NCBI RefSeq assembly: GCF_027580225.2
Contig: NC_073358.2
Location: forward strand, 50,453,501-50,517,500
DNA length: 64,000 bases
Origin: Misgurnus anguillicaudatus
Taxonomy: Eukaryota; Chordata; Actinopteri; Cypriniformes; Cobitidae
Direction: 5' to 3'
The translations under genes and the position numbers were made by a program. Below are positions 56,610-64,000 of the stretch, in pieces; the stretch's first letter is position 1, and the number at the start of each line of letters is the position of its first letter. The notes under the pieces are model-generated. The model searched no databases. It had not been told where the DNA came from and was given only the letters and a program-made list of their open reading frames with translations.

Positions 56610-56974
56610 TAGGGCTGTCACGGTTATGAAATTTGGCTGACGGTTAATTGTCTAATAAATTGTGGCGATTAATTGCCTGTTTTAGTGCTTTGACATTTAA
56701 TTCTCATACTTTTTTGTTTGTTTATGAAATAATTTTCACACATTGTTGTGATTATTTAAACTAAATATTTTGCAACATTTACCTGGCAGTAAATATTAAT
56801 ACACATATATATACATATTCTCTATAATCTGAAAATGTCTCATTTATACAGATGTGCTGCAGCTCCCCCTTGTGCTTTTTAGAGAGATGTGCAATCATTG
56901 CGGTGATCTGAAATCATCGCGATGAGGTCAAACAATCGCGATGAGGCGATTATTTAATCATTGCGATGGCCCTA
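56610..56974. mobile_element. hAT-type MITE, TAGGGCTGTCA family, copy 2
   Basis: 8-bp duplication ATGTATAT (56602-56609 and 56975-56982). The body matches 680-1018 (AATTTTCACACATTGTTGTG, AACATTTACCTGGCAGTAAA). The right end has drifted to GCGATGGCCCTA. Confidence 0.88.
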
Positions 56975-56999
56975 ATGTATATGCTGTGGTCCACATGTT

Positions 57000-57585
57000 T
57001 TGTGTAATGCACTGAATTTGTACCTAAATTTGCAGAATTGTCTCATTGAGGATCATTCAGGTAGGGGTGTTGAAACGTTCTAACCATTCAAGTTATAAAA
57101 GTATGTTTATTGTGCCATTTTACGTGTGAAAGTTATTAGTAACAATTTTTGGCCCTGGTAAAAACACACTGGCCCTGGTACAGTAAATAAAGCACTATCT
57201 TGAATCTTATTGGCTGAATGTATGATGCTGTGATCCTTATAAACCTGTTCATCACTATAACAGACAGATTTCATCTCATCCTCTGCTTTATATGGATGTG
57301 TGTGTGATGTAGGTCTTCCTATATTGGGTTATGATGTCTCTCTCATTCAATTAGACCTGCTCTGCTGCCTCATTCTGATTGGATCATTTCCTCTATAATC
57401 AATCTGATTGGCTGAGATTATTAATGATCTGTCTTATGCAGTACAAGGGAAAACGTGTCTGTTTTGTCTTTTACTCAGAATAGTCATCTAATTCATTCAT
57501 GTGTTGTATCCTGCTTTTACTTAGAAATATATAATAATTTGATCTAATAATCTATGCCTTGTCTCTATTTTTGCTTTGCTACAGT
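57000..57585. other. intron sequence without recognised features
   Basis: GGCCCTGGTA is repeated at about 57152 and 57171. Otherwise nothing seen. Confidence 0.3.
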
Positions 57586-57589
57586 ATAC

Positions 57590-58960
57590 AATTTAAAATG
57601 CTGGGTTATTTTTAACTCAGCATTGGGACAGACCCAATCAGTTGGGTTGTAATTTAATCTATGTTGGGTTGTTTCAACACAACCGCTAGGATCGTCCCAT
57701 TTTGACTCTTATATAAAGATGTATATCAAATTTATGTTTAAAATGTAGTTAAATATTATAATTTAATGACATAATAATGAATTTATTTTAACCATAACTT
57801 AAGTAAGAAATAACATTCAGTTATTTTAAACAATGATAGGGTCACTTTTAGCCCATCGTTGAGTGATGTTTAATCCATGATTGGGTCACTTTTAACCCAT
57901 TGTTGAGTTATTTTTAATCCATGGTTGGGTGGGTCACTTTTAACCCAGTGGTTCTCAAACTTTTTCAGCGTGCGGGCCCCCCTTGTGTATGGCGCATTCC
58001 TTCGCGCCCCCCCCCAAAGAAAACTTATGACAAAAAACTGTTCTAAAGCTCAAGTTTTAATTAAACAAAACATTGAATGATACAAAGTAGTGCTGTTGGT
58101 TAGTAGCCTTATTTTTTTAGGTTTAATTCCACAGAATTCATGATAAATTAATTTATTTTATAAAATGTCATAAAACTAAGGCCCCCCTGGCATCATCTCG
58201 CGGCCCCCCTGGGGGCCCCGGCCCCCAGTTTGAGAACCACTGTTTTAACCCATCGTTGAGTTATTTTTAATCCATGGTTGGGTCACTTTTAACCCATCAT
58301 TGAGTTATTTTTAATCCACGATTGGGTCACTTTTAGCCCATCGTTGAGTTATTTTTAATCCATGGGTGGGTCACTTTTAACCCATCATTGAGTTATTTTT
58401 AATCCACGATTGGGTCACTTTTAGCCCATCGTTGAGTGATTTTTAATCCATGGTTGGGTGGGTCACTTTTAACCTATCGTTGAGTTATTTTTAATCCATG
58501 GTTGGGTCACTTTTAACCCATCATTGAGTTATTTTTAATCCATGGGTGGGTCACTTTTAACCCAATCGTTGAGTTATTTTTAATCCACGATTGGGTCACT
58601 TTTAGCCCATCATTGAGTTATTTTTAATCCACGATTGGGTCACTTTTAGCCCATCGTTGAGTTATTTTTAATCCATGATTGGGTCACTTTTAGCTCATCG
58701 TTGAGTTATTTTTAATCCATGATTGGGTCACTTTTAACCCATCGTTAAGTTATTTTTAACCCACGATTTGGTCACTTTTAACCCATCGTTGAGTTATTTT
58801 TAACCCATTGTTGAGTTATTTTTTAACCCATGGTTGGTTCAAAAAGGTACAAACCCAACAGTTGGGTTAAATTTACCTGGAAAGTGTTTATTTTTGGCCC
58901 AGCATAGGTTAACTAGAACCAAACAGTTGGGTTTGTCCCTTTTTGATCAAATTATGAGTT
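57590..58960. repeat. AACCC/GGGTT element with internal 44-bp minisatellite
   Basis: Starts TAAAATGCTGGGTTATTTTT; the interior (about 57838-58860) is a run of roughly 15 units of about 44 bp: GGGTCACTTTTAACCCATCR, TTGAGTTATTTTTAATCCAY, GRTT. It ends with GTTGGGTTAAATTTACCTGG and GGTTGGGTTTGTCC-like sequence. The array appears to have grown from the internal phrase of a MITE. Interrupted by a hAT-type copy at 57946-58242. Confidence 0.85.
57946..58242 (+). mobile_element. hAT-type element, CAGTGGTTCTCAAAC family, copy 4 (in minisatellite)
   Basis: Full ends with 8-bp duplication TTTTAACC (57938-57945 and 58243-58250), a sequence taken from the minisatellite unit. Confidence 0.9.
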
Positions 58961-58964
58961 GAAA

Positions 58965-60145
58965 ATAACCTAGCTTTTTATTCATAATTGTATAAACCTT
59001 TCAAAACAGACCATGACTTAGGGTTTTTATCTTCAAATGTGTCTTATATCACCCATCCATCTTAAACATCATCTCTTCTGCTTTCCTCTTTTCTAAAACT
59101 CAACCGCGTGCAATGTGTCTTTGTCACCTATCACCGCCCATTCCCATAATGCATTGCGAACTACACTTGCAGACAATTTCCATGTTTGTATTTATCGTTG
59201 TTACATATTTGAATTAATTTAAATCATTATCATGTTTTTATGCATATAGTATATACTTCATATGCTTCAATGCATTATTGAAAAAATAGTTTATTCCACC
59301 ATCATTGCATAAAGCTGGTTTGTTTTTTATCCATTTGCCAACTTAGTTAAATGTAGATATTAAATGTAAATACCTTCTACACACATCCTTAAGTATAAAG
59401 GCTCTTAAAAGGTTCTTTGTTGGCCTGTATGGTTCACTAAAGAAGCTTCTTATTTCTAAAAGTGTACCTGTGAATGTTTAAATTAGACATACATTTCTTT
59501 TCCTGTAAAACTGTGTGAACTGTTTAGTTAGAAATACGCCGTCCGTTGCCAGATTTAGAAATGAAAGGCATTTTTTTTGGTTGCTGTAGTAGCCGTTGCC
59601 ATAATATTCAGTCTTTGGGGGCTTGTAATGGGCAGGAGAGATTGACAGGGTGCAGTTGGCATGGCGGAGAATTTGGGTGGTTTGTCTGGGTGTAAATGAG
59701 TGTGTAGGTACCTATGTGTTTCTGTGTTGGCCACCCAAGATTTCAAGACACTCAATGCCAAACATCTGTCTCACTGTCCATCAGTATTCACTCGCTGTCT
59801 GTGTAAATGGGAGCGGTTGGCCAGCACACACAGACCGGCTGAGTATTTAATGAGCGTTATGATGGAACGTCTCTCTCTCTATATATACTGTAGGTGCTAT
59901 ATTTGGCGTAAGTATGAGAGCTGTGTGTATTCTCCAAGGAATACTAGCATACTTCATATTGCATTGTACAGTATATATATAGTATACTCCAACACTATTC
60001 AAGATGAAACAATTAACATTTAACACAGTGGTAGAGTGAGATTTCCCCAACATAATCTCAAGGTATCACATCCATACAGAATATTCATAAAGGATGCAAA
60101 CTTTTTCTCAATTTTGCGTTACTTCAAAGCACAGTAAATGCATAC
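58965..60145. other. intron sequence without recognised features
   Basis: AT-rich sequence. No exon, RNA gene or clear repeat edge. Confidence 0.3.
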
Positions 60146-60149
60146 ACAG

Positions 60150-61105
60150 TAAAAAAGATTGGTTATTATGGGTCATCTCAGTATTGGGTAAAAAAGGAAC
60201 GAACCCAACCCATTGGGTTGAAATTTAACCTATGAAGGGTTGTTTTAAAGAAAAACAGCATAGTTTTTCAATATTTTACCATGTTCTTACCTTAACTTAG
60301 AGGATTTAATACATACCTATTTTTTTCAATGCATGCACTTAATTTTTGAAAAGTGCATCGTGAATGTGTTAGCATTTAGCCTAGCTCCATTCATTCCTTA
60401 GGATCCAAACAGGGATGAATTTAGAAGCCACCAAACACTTTCATGTTTTCCCTATTTAAAGACTGTTACATGAGGAATGAATGGGGCTAAATGCTAACAC
60501 ATTCACAAAGTGCTTTACAAAGATTAAGTGCTTTCATCGAAAAAGATAGGTATGTATTAATAAGTCTAGGTTGATGTGGGAACATGGTCAAATATTGAAA
60601 AACGGTGGTGTTTTCGTTTAACACATTGCTGGGTCAAATATGAACATTTTCTGGGTTATTTTAACTTAAAGGTGCAGTGTGTAATTTTTAAAAGGATATC
60701 TTGACAGAAATGCAATGTAATATACAAAACTACATTATCATGGGTGTATAAAGACCATTTTATAATGAATCGTTATGTTTTCATTACCTTAGAATGAGAT
60801 GTTTATATCTACATGCACGAGGGTCCCCTTACGTGGAAGTCGCCATTTTGTGCCACCACGTTTCTACAGAAGCCCTTAACGGACAAACATTTTTGTCTCC
60901 GATGACATGTTTTTCGGTGCCAGCTACTTTAGCTTCTCTATGCGTTTCAAAAGCGAGGGGTGAGCAGTGGACTGAGCCGTTGGTTGCAATTCGCAATCTC
61001 ACCACTAGATGCTGCTAAAATTTACACACTGCACCTTTAACATTTGGGGTTGCCCCTGTTTCACCCAACACTGGGTTGAATATAACCCAGCATTTAATAC
61101 AGCAA
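60150..61105. mobile_element. AACCC/GGGTT element with nested insertion
   Basis: ACAGTAAAAAAGATTGGTTA and GAACCCAACCCATTGGGTTG at the left, AACACTGGGTTGAATATAAC, CCAGCATTTAATACAGC at the right. An inner palindrome GAATGTGTTAGCATTTAGCC / GCTAAATGCTAACACATTC spans 60362-60507. Interrupted by 60667-61039. Confidence 0.6.
60667..61039. mobile_element. nested TAAAGGTGCAGTGTGTAA element
   Basis: Inverted ends TAAAGGTGCAGTGTGTAATT and TTTACACACTGCACCTTTA (about 18 bp). Same family as 44457-44986. Confidence 0.85.
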
Positions 61106-61254
61106 TTTCAGCGTTATGGATGTGACATTTTTGGTTAAAAATGAAAGCATAATTTCTCAGTGAATGTATTTATTACCAATATACTTAGCCATCTGTTTAT
61201 ATTTTGTTAAACCTTGATGGTAAAGTCCAGATATCAGAAACATATCAGTCTATA

Positions 61255-61556
61255 CTAGGGTTGCAAAGGGGCGGAAAATTTCCGATAAATTTCCAGAAAC
61301 TTTCCATGGGAAGTTAATCTGGGGAATTTTGGAAATATTCCAAATCGGACAAATTTATATGAACTATATCATATACAAACATAAATAAACATTTTGTTAG
61401 GTCATAAGGAGACATGCATGCAAGGTAATACAAATTTAGAAGAATCCTGATACTTCATCAAGCCTGGATTTATTTGATCAAAAATCCTTCAAGAAACCAT
61501 TCTAATATGAACACACAGCACAATGAAGTTAGGTAATTTACGTGAATACATGCAAA
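61255..61556. repeat. dispersed repeat (AGGGTTGCAAAGGGGCGGAA)
   Basis: The left part AGGGTTGCAAAGGGGCGGAA and AACTTTCCATGGGAAGTTAA (a 10-bp palindrome) looks like a common fish repeat. The right boundary is hidden by the next element. Confidence 0.45.
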
Positions 61557-61822
61557 GGGGGGCCGCGAGATGGTGCCAGGGGGGCCCTAGTTTTATGACA
61601 CTTTATAAAATACATTCATTTATCATGAATTCTATGTAATTAAACCTAAAAAGAAATAAGGCTACTAACCAACAGCACTACTTTGTATAACTTAATTTGT
61701 TTTGATAATTAAAATGTTAAATTTTAGAACAGTTTTTTGTCATAAATTTTCTTTGGGAGGGCCGTGAAGGATTGCACCGTACACAAGGGGGGCCGAACGC
61801 GGAAAAAGTTTGAGAACCACTG
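61557..61822 (-). mobile_element. hAT-type element, CAGTGGTTCTCAAAC family, copy 5 (truncated)
   Basis: Lacks the terminus at the left (begins AAGGGGGGCCGCGAGATGGT); the right end GTTTGAGAACCACTG is intact. No target duplication can be seen because one end is missing. Confidence 0.85.
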
Positions 61823-61829
61823 CTTTAAA

Positions 61830-62620
61830 GAACAAACATTTATTTACATTTTTGTCTGCTTATTTATGAGGAAGAAACAACATTATGGACGTGACAATGC
61901 TGAAAGCTGCACTTAACTATGGAAAATAATTTGAAAAAAAAAAAACTCCACCCCACACATCTGAAATATCAGTATGGTTTTAAACTTAAAAGAATTATGA
62001 AAATATTTAATATATTAATGTATTTTTTTCCATAAGATGTGCATTATCAACATTAACCGTGAAAATAATTGCCCATAGGTTTGTCAAAATTTCCTCATAA
62101 GATCTATATAAATTGTCAAAATAATTATACGAATATGATCGATTTCTAATAGGTAAGATGAATGAATTGATGACAACTACATCAAATTTAAACCATTTGG
62201 AGTTTCATTTGATCCAAAAGTTTTTACATATGGTACCTCAATGCTTTATTAGAAGACAATGTACCAAGATAGCCTACTAAAATGATATAGTTATTCTGAG
62301 ATTATAAGACATTTAGTTAGTTAGTATGATAAATAACAAGTATCATGTTAAACCACACATGCCATTCCAGCTTGCATCGAATTGGGCAAAAAAAAGAGGA
62401 ATGTTATAAAAACAAGCAAATTGTAATGTAATTCATGGGACAACAGGAGAACCAGGATGGTTTGGTTTAAAAGATGTAAATAAGAAAAAATGAAAAAATG
62501 TGCAGTTCTCTGAGTCCAGGATTAAAACCCACTGACATACCACAAATCGTACGATAATGTGCTCAACATATTTATCCACTTCCTCTTGTGGTCTTGTCAT
62601 CATAATAATGTCAGATTGTG
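61830..62620. other. intron sequence without recognised features
   Basis: AT-rich. Nothing recognised before the exon at 62632. Confidence 0.35.
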
Positions 62621-62631
62621 TGTGCTTTCAG

Positions 62632-62720
62632 TGAGGATTGTGAGGAGCCCAGCGTTCATGTCACCTCTCCTGTTAAAACCATGATCAAAGCCCCAGGAAC
62701 ACCTGTCAAAAATACAGCAG
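62632..62720 (+). CDS. pdlim5: PDZ-LIM protein coding exon 7: long-form linker
   Basis: Acceptor TTGTGTGTGCTTTCAG, donor GCAG/GTAAAA. Joined to exon 6 it reads S-EDCEEPSVHVTSPVKTMIKA then PGTPVKNTA and one base. A low-complexity linker specific to the LIM-containing form. 89 nt, phase 2 in, 1 out, consistent with both neighbours. Confidence 0.85.
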
Positions 62721-62847
62721 GTAAAACACAAACATACCCAACATCAAACCACAACCCAGCTGAAAATACCACAATGTCAGAATTGTGTTACATAATGATG
62801 CTATTTATAGTATAAACCCAAATGTGCGTCTGTTTGTCTATTGACAG

Positions 62848-63022
62848 GTTTCATTACTCCCACTTTTGGTGTTGTGAGCAACAGTACACCTCTAGGCCCA
62901 GCCTTGGACCGCCCCATGCCACGCCCACACCCAGAAGACGAAGCCTCATTGGTGCAGATGGCAGAGCACGTCCCTGCTGGCAAACGCACTCCTATGTGTG
63001 CACACTGTAACATTGTTATCAG
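62848..63022 (+). CDS. pdlim5: PDZ-LIM protein coding exon 8: linker end and first zinc ligands of LIM1
   Basis: Acceptor TGTCTATTGACAG, donor CAG/GTATAC. Reads G-FITPTFGVVSNSTPLGPALD, then RPMPRPHPEDEASLVQMAEH and VPAGKRTPMCAHCNIVI plus two bases. LVQxAEHxPAGKRTPMCAHCN is the conserved lead-in to LIM1 of PDLIM5; Cys-x2-Cys supplies the first zinc ligands. Confidence 0.95.
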
Positions 63023-63112
63023 GTATACACATCGATCCCCAGGGAACACAAATGTGTACTTTTAATGCAAAACAATCCCATGATGCACTCAGACACTGCT
63101 TGTGTCCACCAG

Positions 63113-63293
63113 GGGGCCGTTTCTGGTGGCGATGGGGAAATCGTGGCACCCAGAGGAGTTTACGTGCGCCCACTGCAGCGTGTCTCTGAGTGAACTGGGT
63201 TTCGTTGAGGAGAAAGGCTCGGTTTACTGCCAGCACTGTTACGAAGAGTTCTTCGCCCCGACCTGCGCACGCTGCCAATACAAAATCATGGGG
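63113..63293 (+). CDS. pdlim5: PDZ-LIM protein coding exon 9: LIM1 body
   Basis: Acceptor TTGTGTCCACCAG, donor GGG/GTCAGG. It encodes [21 protein letters not shown], then [20 protein letters not shown] and [20 protein letters not shown]. The His of SWHPEE, Cys-x2-Cys of CAHC and the YCQHC cysteines complete the two zinc sites of LIM1, and TCARC opens LIM2. LIM domains here are protein-binding zinc modules (for protein kinases in PDLIM5). Phase 2 in, 0 out. Confidence 0.96.
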
Positions 63294-63365
63294 GTCAGGA
63301 AAAGTAAAATATAATCAATTGCTAACTACCTGTCAGATGTTTGAGGTTTTGGCTTGGATATGCAC

Positions 63366-63835
63366 ACACCAGGATTCCCACGGGTTCTTGAAATCCTTGA
63401 AAGTTTGTGAATCTGGGGGACTTGGGTTACGTATGTAACTGTTGTTACCTGAGACGGGAACGAGACGCTGCGTCTCCCTTGCCATACTTCCTGCATCCCT
63501 GTTATGCCGTCTTTGGCAATATTTCAGATAGTGATATACTTCCTGGCTCCCGCGTCACCCTGTCTTTGTCGTTAAGCCTCACCATTGGTTGAATTTGATA
63601 TACACATTCAGAAGCACTTACACTTGGAGGCGTCCCCAAAGTGTCACTGTAGTGACGCAGCGTGAGTTCCCTCCAAAGGGAACGGTAACAATGTATCTTA
63701 AAAGGTAACACGATGTAACCTTGCTCTCACTTGAAATGTGTCACAACATTTAGTCCTTGAACTTGAGGGTATTGGACCTGGAACGTTCTTTAAAGGTCCT
63801 TGAATTTGAAGTTAACTAAGGTGTGGGAACCCTGA
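63366..63835. mobile_element. composite nested element, copy 2
   Basis: Outer ends AGGATTCCCACGGGTTCTTG and AAGGTGTGGGAACCCTG. The inner part starts CTTGGGTTACGTATGTAACT at about 63420 and includes GGGAACGAGACGCTGCGTCT. It fills most of the short intron between the two LIM exons. Same arrangement as 42705-43400. Confidence 0.75.
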
Positions 63836-63949
63836 CGCACATTGAAGCACAAAAACACATTAATAGGACTGTCAGAACGTTGGTGTGTTGTTTTTCTTTT
63901 CGTTTGGATGTGTAATGGTGATGATGTCATGTGATGTCATGTTTAACAG

Positions 63950-64000
63950 GAAGTGATAAATGCCCTGAAGCAGACCTGGCATGTGTACTGCTTCTTGTGT
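63950..64000 (+). CDS. pdlim5: PDZ-LIM protein coding exon 10: LIM2 (cut by window end)
   Basis: Acceptor CATGTTTAACAG, then EVINALKQTWHVYCFLC in phase 0. EVINALKQTWHVxCF is the PDLIM5 LIM2 sequence; the His and following Cys are zinc ligands. LIM2 and LIM3 must continue beyond the window. Confidence 0.94.

Larger units (their letters stand above)
316..64000 (+). other. pdlim5: pdlim5-like gene (PDZ-LIM, Enigma family), 5' part; 3' end outside window
   Basis: Gene-level entry. The exons encode an N-terminal PDZ domain, a Ser/Pro-rich linker with a ZM-like segment (YNTPIDLYSAENA), a conserved block ending EDWRPRTGTSQSRSFRILAQ, and LIM1 plus the start of LIM2. PDLIM5/ENH is known as a scaffold whose PDZ binds alpha-actinin at muscle Z-discs and whose LIM domains bind protein kinases. 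The paralogue is chosen from linker matches to human PDLIM5 as I recall it (GQRRG, PRKHI, EFYHxPTHxDASxKR, AEHxPAGKRTPMCAHCN). LDB3 and PDLIM7 differ at these places. Coding lengths 98(+1 extra base),153,37,374,179,37,89,175,181 sum to a whole number of codons (441) only if one base of coding exon 1 is discounted. Fish often keep two pdlim5 copies; I cannot tell a from b. Confidence 0.92.

Noticed and set aside
3099..64000. Assignment as LDB3 (ZASP) because of the ZM-like motif and the short-isoform tail
   Set aside because: The PDZ half at 21745, the KPVPMT/GQRRG/PRKHI linker and the AEHVPAGKRTPMCAHCN lead-in match PDLIM5 better; LDB3 shares the tail as a paralogue.

Overview
This window is vertebrate nuclear DNA, almost certainly from a teleost fish and plausibly a cyprinid (that placement is an impression from the repeat types, not a test). 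It is AT-rich, has long introns with canonical GT/AG borders, is packed with small inverted-repeat DNA transposons carrying 8-bp target-site duplications, and contains tRNA-headed SINEs, microsatellites and one LTR element. No bacterial-type genes or operons are present.

One host gene runs through nearly the whole window on the + strand: a PDZ-LIM protein of the Enigma family, best matched to PDLIM5 (ENH). A TATA box at 287-293 and a likely noncoding first exon (about 316-397) come first. The coding exons are at 3099-3197 and 21745-21897 (PDZ domain), 39767-39803, 40169-40542 (linker with the ZM-like segment), 48318-48338 and 48443-48457 (two tandem micro-exons), 48983-49161, 49362-49398, 50418-50520 (alternative last exon with a stop), 62632-62720, 62848-63022 (start of LIM1), 63113-63293 (rest of LIM1, start of LIM2) and 63950 to the window edge (LIM2 continues outside). 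Reading phases agree from exon to exon except at the first coding junction, where there is one extra G. The gene can make a long PDZ+LIM form and a short LIM-less form, as known for mammalian PDLIM5 and LDB3.

The introns hold almost everything else. Intron 1 (3.2-21.7 kb) has a 2.3-kb minisatellite of 33-bp units interrupted by a hAT-type insertion, several more hAT-type elements, and a 2.4-kb satellite with a ~763-bp higher-order period. The next large intron (21.9-39.8 kb) carries a very young 5.6-kb LTR element (27493-33114): two 520-bp LTRs differing at one base, a 4-bp target duplication, an intact three-zinc-knuckle Gag and no recognisable pol. It also has a frameshifted RecQ-helicase fragment and large fold-back elements. 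The 40.5-62.6 kb part holds stacked and nested MITEs, a 44-bp minisatellite and further hAT-type elements.

The most novel-looking signal is in the untranslated leader of the LTR element (about 28244-29115). It is an array of some 14 small hairpins that share an 11-nt loop close to CGACGYAGTGT, while the closing stems change in sequence and still pair. That pattern suggests a repeated, selected RNA structure. Other points worth a second look are the phase-preserving tandem micro-exons, the LDB3-like alternative C-terminal exon, and the one-base phase conflict in the PDZ coding region.
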